A stretch of 7,991 bases of DNA from positions 1 to 7,991 of the forward strand of contig CAAGMI010000121.1 in NCBI GenBank assembly GCA_900771005.1. Direction: 5' to 3'. This stretch comes from Rikenellaceae bacterium. Lineage in GTDB: Bacteria > Bacteroidota > Bacteroidia > Bacteroidales > UBA932. How positions within the stretch are numbered: the first letter of the stretch is position 1; each line of letters opens with the position of its first letter. The position numbers were made by a program, and so were the translations under genes. Below the pieces are notes generated by a model. That model did no database searches. It was not told the origin of the DNA and saw nothing but the letters and a program-made list of their open reading frames with translations. Below, piece after piece: positions 1 through 5,455 of this stretch.

Positions 1-1196
1 ACGTTATACTTATCTATGAAATACTGCGGGTCAATTTCGTAGTATTCCAGCAGCACGCGTTCCATTTCGCGCTGTTCTGACGGTGTAAAGCTGGCTGCAT
101 CGTCCCACTCAAAGCGCAGCCCTGCCACGGGGAAACCGTGCTGCTGCATGAATGGCAGGAGGTGGTCGTTGATGTTATAGGAAAGCATTTTTTTGTCTGC
201 CTGTATGACGTTCTCGAACACGTCCAAATGCGTTTCAGACTGTGAGAGCGAGCTGCCCGCGTCGATGGTCATTGTCTGGTTAAGAATGCCTTTGGAAATT
301 TCGCTGTTACAACGATCCACGCGCTTGTCGTACACGTTGTAAGCGTCGCCGCGGCTGCTTTCCTTTATGTCAATTTCAGTGCCGTCAGGGAATAAGCCCC
401 AGAACGCGGAGCCCATGTTCTCGAGTGCCTGTTCTATCTTTTGTCGTTCGCTGTCGTCTGTGGTTGTTGCTTTTGCTATACGCATAGGCGCGCCGAAGAT
501 TTCGCCGAACATGTCCCAAAAGCCTAACATGTTCTTTTTGCTGATACACTGCGGTGCGCACATAAGCAGCAAGCCGAGATCCTGCGGCTTACCTATTTCG
601 AGGCACCAGCTGGCAAGGTCGCCCTCACGGTAGGAAATGCCACTGCGCCAGTCGTCGCCTACATTGCGAAGCAGCACTCCATGCTCCTGGCATACGTGCT
701 TACGTGGTACCAGCTGGACGTTATCGAAGCTTAAGCCGTCAGCTGTGCGTATAATGTCGCCGAACTGTACGAGGCTGTGCCCCCAGTATCGAGAGTCGAG
801 AGCCATGCCGCAGTAGTCGTTAAACCACTCACGCTCAAAAAGGGCTGTGGCCTTTTCCTGTTCTTTGCCCTCTTGATTAACGAGTCGAAACTTTTGCTTA
901 AGCACCATTCCTTTGCGCTGTCCTATACAGCCCTGGAGATGTAGATCTACGAGGCAGTCGGTGTAAATGTCGTAAAGGTGTGCGCGGTTAGGGTTGTCCA
1001 CGTTAATGGCCATTTGCCACGCCTGCCGCCACATGCCTACGTCCTTTTTTGTCAGGCTGTCTGTCTGCTGTATAAGTTCTGCCGTAAGGCGGCGACCCTC
1101 TTTGCTCTTAAGGAATGTGTAAAGGCGGCGCATGTCGTCAGACGTGTAGGTTCTGCCGCCAGTCATACGGTTTTTTATTGTCTGTAAAAGGTTCAT
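1..1196 (-). CDS. Portal protein, DUF935 / Mu gp29-like (3' end cut by window edge)
   Basis: The portal forms the dodecameric ring at the head vertex through which DNA is packaged and leaves, and on which the terminase docks. The reading frame is open from an ATG at 1196 to the window edge: 398 complete residues, C-terminus missing. A stop lies just upstream (1200-1202), so this start is well fixed. Family-typical signs are a GAPMRI motif at residues 235-240 and, at about 297-350, a stretch like ISKGILNQTMT followed by an acidic/serine loop and an HLDVFENVIQADKKML helix, which is the DUF935 signature region. The gene follows the DUF1320 gene in the same direction but is separated from it by 172 bases holding a terminator and repeats, so it may be a separate transcription unit. 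Assigned from motifs; the family is confident, the exact relative is not. Confidence 0.88.
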   Translation of the reverse strand, partial: MNLLQTIKNRMTGGRTYTSDDMRRLYTFLKSKEGRRLTAELIQQTDSLTKKDVGMWRQAWQMAINVDNPNRAHLYDIYTDCLVDLHLQGCIGQRKGMVLKQKFRLVNQEGKEQEKATALFEREWFNDYCGMALDSRYWGHSLVQFGDIIRTADGLSFDNVQLVPRKHVCQEHGVLLRNVGDDWRSGISYREGDLASWCLEIGKPQDLGLLLMCAPQCISKKNMLGFWDMFGEIFGAPMRIAKATTTDDSERQKIEQALENMGSAFWGLFPDGTEIDIKESSRGDAYNVYDKRVDRCNSEISKGILNQTMTIDAGSSLSQSETHLDVFENVIQADKKMLSYNINDHLLPFMQQHGFPVAGLRFEWDDAASFTPSEQREMERVLLEYYEIDPQYFIDKYN

Positions 1197-1261
1197 AAAT
1201 TAAAAATTTTTGCACTTTAAGATGCGCCTCAACATAAAGCGAGCTTTCTGTGTTCGGCTTT

Positions 1262-1291
1262 CATTAAAGTTCATTAAATAGCACTTTAATG
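1262..1291. repeat. Perfect 9-bp inverted repeat, operator-like
   Basis: CATTAAAGT at 1262-1270 is exactly complementary to ACTTTAATG at 1283-1291, with a 12-bp spacer, so arm centres are 21 bp apart, two helical turns. The left arm is also part of a tandem direct repeat TTCATTAAA (1260-1268 and 1270-1278). A third half-site, ACTTTAA, lies at 1214-1220. The spacing suits a dimeric DNA-binding protein on one face of the helix. A role in regulating the portal gene is inferred from position only. Confidence 0.5.
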
Positions 1292-1297
1292 GTTATT

Positions 1298-1324
1298 AAA
1301 AAACCGCCGCACCGAGTGCGACGG
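1298..1324 (-). terminator. Intrinsic terminator after the DUF1320 gene
   Basis: Read on the minus strand, CCGTCGCAC (1324-1316) pairs with GTGCGGCGG (1312-1304) over 9 bp with one G-U pair and a 3-base loop, followed directly by six T (1303-1298). This is a textbook Rho-independent terminator for the leftward transcript, 45 bases past the DUF1320 stop codon and about 100 bases before the portal start. Confidence 0.85.
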
Positions 1325-1338
1325 CACGAAACTCTGAA

Positions 1339-1356
1339 CCCGTGGAAAACCACGGG
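1339..1356 (-). other. Hairpin just before the terminator
   Basis: CCCGTGG (1339-1345) and CCACGGG (1350-1356) form a perfect 7-bp stem around a 4-base loop (TTTT on the transcribed leftward strand). It starts 13 bases after the DUF1320 stop codon and has no T-run of its own. With the following terminator it makes a tandem hairpin; it may protect the 3' end of the mRNA or reinforce termination. Confidence 0.6.
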
Positions 1357-1368
1357 GCACGGTGGCTG

Positions 1369-1794
1369 TTACCAGGTGCAGTCCTTAACTTTGTTAATGG
1401 CAGAGCCAAAGCGCACGGGGTTGTGTGCGTCTGTGTCGCCTGTAGGGCTGGTGTACTTTGGCAGATCTGGCGAAGCTTTGGACGCTTGCACGTCGCGCAG
1501 CCACTTTATTGCATCGTCATAGAGCTGCTCGCGGCGGTCACTGCCCATGCCTTGCGGCAGACGGTGCACCATGATATACAGGGACACATTAACGGCTACC
1601 TGCACCAGCATAGGGTTGCGGTGTCTGCCCTCTTTGCTGAAAGCCTTTGCCATGTCGTATCGGTCACGTGTGTAGCTGCTGATCTGTTCAAAGGCGGCAG
1701 CCTCTGCCTGCTGTCGTATAGTGGTGTTTGCCTGGATTGTCTCAAACTCGAAGTCGTCACACACGGCCTTATAGTCGTCGATAGTCAGAAACAT
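1369..1794 (-). CDS. Head completion / connector protein, DUF1320 (Mu gp36-like)
   Basis: A 141-residue protein read as a member of DUF1320, the Mu gp36-like family, thought to be small head-tail connector or head completion proteins. The pattern seen is an N-terminal MFLTIDDYKAV segment, an alanine-rich helix leading to SSYTRDRYDM at about residues 39-47, then a buried-looking helix PMLVQVAVNVSLYIMVHRLP (61-80), and a DDAIKWLRDVQASKASPDLP region (93-112) followed by a short polar tail. Length fits the family. It lies 5 bases after the preceding small gene in the same operon and is followed by a terminator, so it is the last gene of the terminase transcript. The C-terminus, ending in CTW, is species-specific. 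Fairly confident on family, less on precise role. Confidence 0.75.
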   Translation of the reverse strand: MFLTIDDYKAVCDDFEFETIQANTTIRQQAEAAAFEQISSYTRDRYDMAKAFSKEGRHRNPMLVQVAVNVSLYIMVHRLPQGMGSDRREQLYDDAIKWLRDVQASKASPDLPKYTSPTGDTDAHNPVRFGSAINKVKDCTW

Positions 1795-1799
1795 TGCTA

Positions 1800-2054
1800 T
1801 TACTTTTTAGGGTGTGGGTATGCTATGTAAATGGCAATTTTGCAGGCAGTGTCAGCAGTAAAGCCCTTTGTAAAGCGGTGCTGTCTGATCATCTTTTTAA
1901 TGCCCTGCATGGAAACGACCACGGGCTTGCCATTTTCGACTAATACGAGATACTTGCGACGCTGTAGGTCAGCCTCGCGCTGTGCCTTTTTAATGGCACG
2001 GTGTCTGCGCCGCTCAAATAGGTAGGCGGCAAATAGTTTCTTAAGATTTACCAT
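1800..2054 (-). CDS. Small basic protein of unknown function
   Basis: I do not recognise a characterised family. The 84-residue product is very rich in Lys and Arg. An N-terminal amphipathic stretch (LKKLFAAYLFERRRHRAIKK, residues 4-23) leads into a basic helix, then a beta-like segment KYLVLVENGKPVVVSM (34-49), and a basic C-terminal half. It has no signal peptide or clear membrane segment. Its ATG overlaps the end of the large terminase gene by 7 bases (ATGGTAA), which suggests translational coupling. Conserved position between terminase and a head protein suggests a role in packaging or head assembly, perhaps with DNA, but this is inference from charge and context. Confidence 0.75.
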   Translation of the reverse strand: MVNLKKLFAAYLFERRRHRAIKKAQREADLQRRKYLVLVENGKPVVVSMQGIKKMIRQHRFTKGFTADTACKIAIYIAYPHPKK

Positions 2055-3601
2055 GTTACATTTTTTGCGTTACGTCGCTGGCCGAATGACGGCGTAAACC
2101 CTGTTATACGTGAATGTTTTTGCAGTATGCTGATTGCGCCCTCGTCAGCGTCGGGTGCATCATCGTGGCCACGCATACCTTTCTGGAAAGCTAAAGTTTG
2201 ATCGAGGCCGCGCAGCATGTCGGGGTCGTCTTTCTGGCTTTCGTCATAGTAAACGAAGCCACGCTCCCAGAGTGCCGCCATAGCCTCAATACGCTGGAAC
2301 TTGTCGGGCTTTTTTCGTTTGTCGCCTATAATAGGCAGCTGGTAGCCTCGCATGTTTCCCTCGCGTGTGAAATTATCCATTAACATGTCCTGCATGAAGT
2401 TAGCCTCCACGTAGAACTTAACGGCTATGCCTGTCTGCTGTGCCCATTCGTAGAGGTCGTAACACCAGCGCACCATTTCGTCGACAGTCGCCTGGCGCAC
2501 GAACGCACGCAGGTGCCAGAGGTGGCCGCCTCCCGTCTTACCCCAGACCTTTGCAGCTTTGTAGTCGTTTTTCTGCGTGCTTTTCCATGAGGGGTCGATA
2601 TAGAGCACAATTTCTTCAAATTCGCGCCATGCAGGCCGCTTTGCCCATTTTATCCATTCCTGACGGAATACAGCACCCTCGACTATCGGGTTATTCATGT
2701 ACTCTTTCTGAAATGATCGGTAGCCCTGGAAGTCTTCAATAGCACGCACCTCTTCAGGTGTCCACTTTGCCGCCCATGAGACGTTGCCGTCCTTATCCCA
2801 GATATTAACCTGTGAGACCTGCACGCCCTTTGTTTCGCTGATCTTTGCCAGCACGGAGTTTTTGGCTATCAAGTTACCGACCATAATAAAACGACCACGG
2901 CCACCGTCAAGGGCACCGAACAAAGCCTCCTTTACCCAGTCAGTAAGACGCTGCACACGGTTAGGGTTTTCGCAGAGTTCGTCGTCGTCGAGGTCGTCAA
3001 TAACGATGTAATCAGGACGGTGTGAACGGTAACGCAGACCACGCGGCGACTGTCCACGGCCACGGGCAAAGAATGCTGTGCCGTCTTTTGTCACAAATTC
3101 GCCCTCCTCCCAGGATCCGTTGTTGTACTGCTGGCCAAAGTCATTTATATAACGCTGGTTGTACTGTAATTCTGCCTGAATGTCAGCCAGCAGGGTGTTA
3201 GCATTGTCGCCACTCTTACCCACAAGAACCATTACGTTAATTTCGCGCTTTTCCTGGCACTTAAGCCATAGGGGGATAAATATATCCAGGTGTGTAGATT
3301 TGGCAGCACCACGGTGCCATTTGAAGACAGCTCGGAGGTTCTTATTGTTCTTTACCTGATTAGCCGCCTTAATATGAAAGGGCGCGCATGGTGTCTGCAC
3401 GCCCGTCTGTGGGTTCTGTGTATAGTGTGGGAAATAGTAGTCGACAAACGCGCCATAATCAGAGCGCACACGCTTAATGCGCTGCTCCCGCTGCTGGTTC
3501 GTTTCTCCACGTCCCAGGGCGGTAGCCGTCTGGACTGTTTCGCAGTGCTGTTTCCACAGTTCGAGTGCCTCTTTCTGTGATAGTTTGTCGTATTTCGGCA
3601 T
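2048..3601 (-). CDS. terL: Terminase large subunit (packaging ATPase and nuclease)
   Basis: The motor protein that cuts concatemeric or integrated phage DNA and drives it into the prohead through the portal. The 517-residue length is normal. ATPase domain: Walker A-like KWHRGAAKST at 94-103, with the R-G-x-A-K-S-T form common among phage terminases, and Walker B with catalytic acidic residues at 198-204 (YIVIDDL). C-terminal RNase H-fold nuclease domain: Asp336 in YIDPSW, Glu399 in YVEANF, and the acidic cluster HDDAPDADEG at 479-488 provide the three metal-binding positions. All key residues are present, so it looks intact. It starts one base after the small subunit stop and overlaps the following small gene by 7 bases, all signs of one operon. 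Confidence 0.96.
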   Translation of the reverse strand: MPKYDKLSQKEALELWKQHCETVQTATALGRGETNQQREQRIKRVRSDYGAFVDYYFPHYTQNPQTGVQTPCAPFHIKAANQVKNNKNLRAVFKWHRGAAKSTHLDIFIPLWLKCQEKREINVMVLVGKSGDNANTLLADIQAELQYNQRYINDFGQQYNNGSWEEGEFVTKDGTAFFARGRGQSPRGLRYRSHRPDYIVIDDLDDDELCENPNRVQRLTDWVKEALFGALDGGRGRFIMVGNLIAKNSVLAKISETKGVQVSQVNIWDKDGNVSWAAKWTPEEVRAIEDFQGYRSFQKEYMNNPIVEGAVFRQEWIKWAKRPAWREFEEIVLYIDPSWKSTQKNDYKAAKVWGKTGGGHLWHLRAFVRQATVDEMVRWCYDLYEWAQQTGIAVKFYVEANFMQDMLMDNFTREGNMRGYQLPIIGDKRKKPDKFQRIEAMAALWERGFVYYDESQKDDPDMLRGLDQTLAFQKGMRGHDDAPDADEGAISILQKHSRITGFTPSFGQRRNAKNVTW

Positions 3602-3602
3602 G

Positions 3603-4079
3603 TTACTTAATTAGCTTGTTTTGCATCAAATAGTTGATGTACTGGTTATGATACTTGTTTATGGTCTTAAGCAGTTCGGGTGTAATGTCTTCATCAAACT
3701 GCGCCTGAAACTGTAGCCACTTGCTAAATGCCATAAACACCTCGATAACGTCCACTATGCTGGTGTGTTTGTCGAGTTTTTCAATAGTGGCAGAGAACTT
3801 TGCCAGCTTGTCGCCGAGTCCGTTAATAGCGTCAGGGTCGCCGCTTTGGTTCACGCTGTCGAGCATCTTATCGACAGTGCGCAGGAGCTTGTTTACAAGT
3901 TCTGGCCTGGTTATGTTAGTGGCTGCGCGCTGTTCCTGCCAGCCCTCTGCGTTTACCCATTTTGTAATGGTCTGTGCGCTTATGCCTGTCTTTTCGGCTA
4001 TTACTTTCTGACTTTCGCCAGCCATGAATAAAGTGCGTGCATAGTCTTTCTTTGTCTCGAGCTCTTTTTTAGTAGCCAT
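3603..4079 (-). CDS. Terminase small subunit, helix-turn-helix DNA binder
   Basis: First gene of the leftward operon. The 158-residue protein opens with a helix-turn-helix region at about residues 10-48 (KDYARTLFMAGESQKVIAEK, then TGISAQTITKWVNAEGW), the pattern of the N-terminal domain of gpP / DUF1804-type terminase subunits, which recognise the packaging site. The remainder (50-158) is helical, with a leucine- and lysine-rich stretch likely to mediate oligomers and contact with the large subunit. The large subunit gene follows one base later, which is the strongest support for the role. The leader upstream is about 70 bases from the predicted transcription start and contains two copies of GCTGCTG (4110-4116, 4122-4128). 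The HTH alone could also suit a regulator, but the context favours terminase. Confidence 0.85.
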   Translation of the reverse strand: MATKKELETKKDYARTLFMAGESQKVIAEKTGISAQTITKWVNAEGWQEQRAATNITRPELVNKLLRTVDKMLDSVNQSGDPDAINGLGDKLAKFSATIEKLDKHTSIVDVIEVFMAFSKWLQFQAQFDEDITPELLKTINKYHNQYINYLMQNKLIK

Positions 4080-4153
4080 TCATGCTTTTTAATGCTTTAT
4101 GCGTCGGGTGCTGCTGCCCCCGCTGCTGGTTTATAATGTTAATAATTTCGGTG

Positions 4154-4185
4154 CAAAGTTGCGAATAAATGGCGGGTTGTGAAAA
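4154..4185 (-). promoter_or_regulatory. Leftward Bacteroidetes-type promoter for the terminase operon
   Basis: On the minus strand the -7 box reads CAACTTTG (4161-4154), against the Bacteroidetes consensus TAnnTTTG, and a T-run (TTTT at 4185-4182) stands at the -33 position with a 20-bp spacer. The G of the -33 TTTG is missing. Predicted start of transcription is near 4147-4150, giving a leader of about 70 bases before the small terminase ATG. The -7 context GCAACTTTGC is typical of Bacteroidales promoters. Confidence 0.6.
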
Positions 4186-4213
4186 AAGAGTGCGAAGACT
4201 TTACGCTCTTTTT
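4183..4213. repeat. A/T-rich inverted repeat between the two promoters
   Basis: AAAAAGAG (4183-4190) pairs with CTCTTTTT (4206-4213); inside, CG (4193-4194) can pair with CG (4204-4205). The centre is position 4198. The arms overlap both -33 boxes. It could be an operator for a dimeric activator or repressor of both promoters. As RNA it could also form a weak two-way terminator, since each strand ends in a T-run, but that would be odd inside a divergent promoter. Confidence 0.55.
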
Positions 4214-4242
4214 GTGGCAGTGCCGTAAAAGTTGCAATTTTG
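4211..4242 (+). promoter_or_regulatory. Rightward Bacteroidetes-type promoter for tRNA and capsid operon
   Basis: TTTG at 4211-4214 (-33) and CAATTTTG at 4235-4242 (-7) are separated by exactly 20 bp, matching the Bacteroidetes TTTG / TAnnTTTG rule except for C in place of the first T. Predicted start is near 4246-4249, about 15 bases before the tRNA, so tRNA and capsid genes probably share one primary transcript. Confidence 0.65.
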
Positions 4243-4262
4243 CGGCAGAAAATTAAAAATAT

Positions 4263-4334
4263 CGCGCTGTGGAGCAGTGGTAGCTCGTGAGGTTCATTCC
4301 CTTAAGGTCGCAGGTTCGAGTCCTGCCAGCGCAA
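4263..4334 (+). tRNA. Initiator-like tRNA-Met (anticodon CAT)
   Basis: A complete cloverleaf can be drawn. Acceptor 4263-4269 with 4327-4333: six G-C/T-A pairs plus a C1-A72 mismatch, the hallmark of bacterial initiator tRNA. D arm GAGC/GCTC (4272-4275, 4283-4286) includes the initiator-type A11-U24 pair and the loop has GG at 4279-4280. Anticodon stem TGAGG/CCTTA (4288-4292, 4300-4304), loop TTCATTC with CAT at 4295-4297. Variable loop AGGTC; T arm GCAGG/CCTGC with loop TTCGAGT. Discriminator A at 4334; CCA is not encoded. Oddities: only two of the three G-C pairs expected in the initiator anticodon stem, and T rather than A at position 37, C at 38. The host initiator is expected to differ, so it looks phage-owned. 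Function in initiation is inferred. Confidence 0.85.
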
Positions 4335-4343
4335 CGCAAGCCC

Positions 4344-4359
4344 CTGCGGAAAACCGCAG
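4344..4359 (+). other. Leader hairpin between tRNA and protease gene
   Basis: CTGCGG (4344-4349) and CCGCAG (4354-4359) form a perfect 6-bp stem with an AAAA loop, 9 bases after the tRNA end. No T-run follows, so it is not a terminator. It would sit at the new 5' end of the mRNA if the tRNA is cut out. An A-rich, unstructured stretch (about 4375-4400) then leads to the ATG, as usual for Bacteroidetes translation starts. Confidence 0.55.
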
Positions 4360-4400
4360 TGAACAGTGGCAACCCAAACAAAACAAAAAGATAAAAAAGA

Positions 4401-5402
4401 ATGGCAAAAGAAATGGTTATCAGTACCAGCCGCCTGAACTGCTACGGCAGCCGTGTAATTACGGCAGGCATTGACACAACGCAGTACACAAAGAACCCTG
4501 TACTGCTGTGGATGCATCGTAGAAGCTTTGGCAGCGGTTCGCCTCTGCCTATCGGTAGAGTGGAAAACCTGCGCTTTGACGGCGACGCTCTGAAAGGCAC
4601 GCCCGTATTTGACGAAGCCGACCCCTTTGCAAAGCAGATAGCTGACAAATGGGAAAACGGCTTTTTGAAGATGTGCAGCGCAGGCATTGAGATTATAGAG
4701 ACCAGCGTAGATCCTGCCGACCTGCTACCTGGCCAGACGCGCGCCACTGTGCTGCGCTCAAAGCTTACCGAGGTCAGCATTGTAGATATTGGCGGCAACG
4801 ATGACGCATTGCAGCTGACGAACAGCGGCAAACTGCTTACGCTGGCAGCAGGGGAAGTGTCAGACGTTCTGCCCCTGTTGGAGCTTAACAAGCCACAAGC
4901 GAACGCCGACGGCACGGAGCCAGAGGCAAATAATAACAAAAAACAGTTTAATATGAAAAAGGAAACTTTAGAGCTGCTTGGCCTCACAGAGGGAGCGACC
5001 GAGCAGCAGGTGCACGAAGCCGTGCAGTTGCTCAAAGGTCAGGCCGACAAGGTTAAGACTATGGAGCTGGCAGCCATTACGCAGTGCGTAGAGACTGCAA
5101 TCAAGGAAAAGCGCGTAACAGAGGCCAAGCGCGACCATTTTGTCGAGTTAGGCAAAAAGGTAGGTGTGGACAGCCTGCGCGAAACATTGGAGCTTATGCA
5201 GCCCGCTGCAAAGCCTACCGACGTGATCCAGCAGCAGGCAGGTGCCAACGGTGCACCCGCAGCAGGTCAGCAGCAGACCTTTGCAAAGCTTTCAGAGGTG
5301 CCAGGCGATCAGCTCGAAGCTCTGAAAAAGGAGAAGCCCGCAGAGTACGCACGCCTTTATAAGGCCGAGTATGGCGTAGAACTGCCCGCAGTGAACAAGT
5401 AA
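4401..5402 (+). CDS. Prohead protease fused to scaffold domain (Mu gpI-like)
   Basis: A 333-residue protein with two parts. Residues 1 to about 145 form a HK97/herpes-type prohead serine protease: His39 in VLLWMH, followed by PIGRVENLRFDGDALKG (50-66), Ser93 in MCSAGI, and the LTEVSIVDIGGNDDAL region (122-137) where this family ends its core. A linker (about 150-184) is rich in Asn, Pro and Glu. Residues 185-333 are helical (KKETLELLGLTEGATEQQVH and coiled-coil-like stretches up to 265), then a Gln/Ala-rich segment and a C-terminal helix: the scaffold, which directs shell assembly and is later degraded by the protease. This arrangement matches Mu gpI. The start is set by a strongly A-rich leader. 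It precedes the capsid gene by 53 bases, as expected. Confidence 0.9.
   Translation: MAKEMVISTSRLNCYGSRVITAGIDTTQYTKNPVLLWMHRRSFGSGSPLPIGRVENLRFDGDALKGTPVFDEADPFAKQIADKWENGFLKMCSAGIEIIETSVDPADLLPGQTRATVLRSKLTEVSIVDIGGNDDALQLTNSGKLLTLAAGEVSDVLPLLELNKPQANADGTEPEANNNKKQFNMKKETLELLGLTEGATEQQVHEAVQLLKGQADKVKTMELAAITQCVETAIKEKRVTEAKRDHFVELGKKVGVDSLRETLELMQPAAKPTDVIQQQAGANGAPAAGQQQTFAKLSEVPGDQLEALKKEKPAEYARLYKAEYGVELPAVNK
4953..5402 (+). CDS. Probable nested in-frame scaffold protein
   Basis: Met185 of the protease-scaffold gene (ATG at 4953) sits exactly at the junction between protease linker and scaffold domain. It is preceded by an A/T-rich stretch (4928-4952) much like the leaders of the true starts at 4401 and 5456. 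Starting here would make a free 149-residue scaffold. Mu gene Z within gene I and lambda Nu3 within C are known precedents for such nested scaffolds. Not proven by sequence alone. Confidence 0.5.
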   Translation: MKKETLELLGLTEGATEQQVHEAVQLLKGQADKVKTMELAAITQCVETAIKEKRVTEAKRDHFVELGKKVGVDSLRETLELMQPAAKPTDVIQQQAGANGAPAAGQQQTFAKLSEVPGDQLEALKKEKPAEYARLYKAEYGVELPAVNK

Positions 5403-5455
5403 ACAACTAGTTTCAACCGTAGTTAAAACTTTAATAACAATTAAACACAGCAGAA

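Larger units (their letters stand above)
1197..1368. other. Regulatory-looking intergenic region between head gene and portal
   Basis: This is the longest gap within the leftward gene block. From right to left it holds a hairpin, an intrinsic terminator, a perfect inverted repeat, and a further copy of the repeat half-site (GCACTTTAA at 1212-1220, matching 1281-1289), then an A/T-rich leader (1197-1210) before the portal start. I looked for a Bacteroidetes-type promoter driving the portal and found no convincing -33/-7 pair, so how the portal is transcribed past the terminator is open. Confidence 0.6.
4080..4262. promoter_or_regulatory. Divergent control region between packaging and capsid operons
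   Basis: No protein gene is evident here. The stretch holds the leader of the terminase transcript (about 4080-4149), two back-to-back promoters and the inverted repeat between them (4154-4242), and a short A/T-rich segment leading into the tRNA. Individual elements are listed separately. Confidence 0.7.

Noticed and set aside
94..103. Unusual Walker A in the large terminase (protein residues 94-103, HRGAAKST)
   Set aside because: The R-G-x-A-K-S-T form is common in phage large terminases, so it is not a sign of inactivity.
1342..1830. 162-codon plus-strand frame opposite the DUF1320 gene
   Set aside because: Low-complexity, no family pattern, and it lies fully antisense to genes with recognisable families and tight operon spacing.
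1374..2048. Shared C-terminal -TW in the terminase and DUF1320 proteins (NVTW and DCTW)
   Set aside because: Only two residues match, which is easily chance; no further similarity between the tails.
4183..4213. Two-way intrinsic terminator
   Set aside because: The stem is almost all A-T with weak core pairing, and its arms coincide with both -33 boxes; a DNA operator or promoter symmetry explains it better.
4302..4517. Minus-strand reading frame ending in QDSNLRP
   Set aside because: That ending is the antisense translation of the tRNA T arm, a well-known false ORF; the remainder is opposite the protease gene.
4442..5035. 197-codon minus-strand frame opposite the protease gene
   Set aside because: Ser-rich shadow composition typical of antisense reading; the plus-strand frame carries clear protease motifs.
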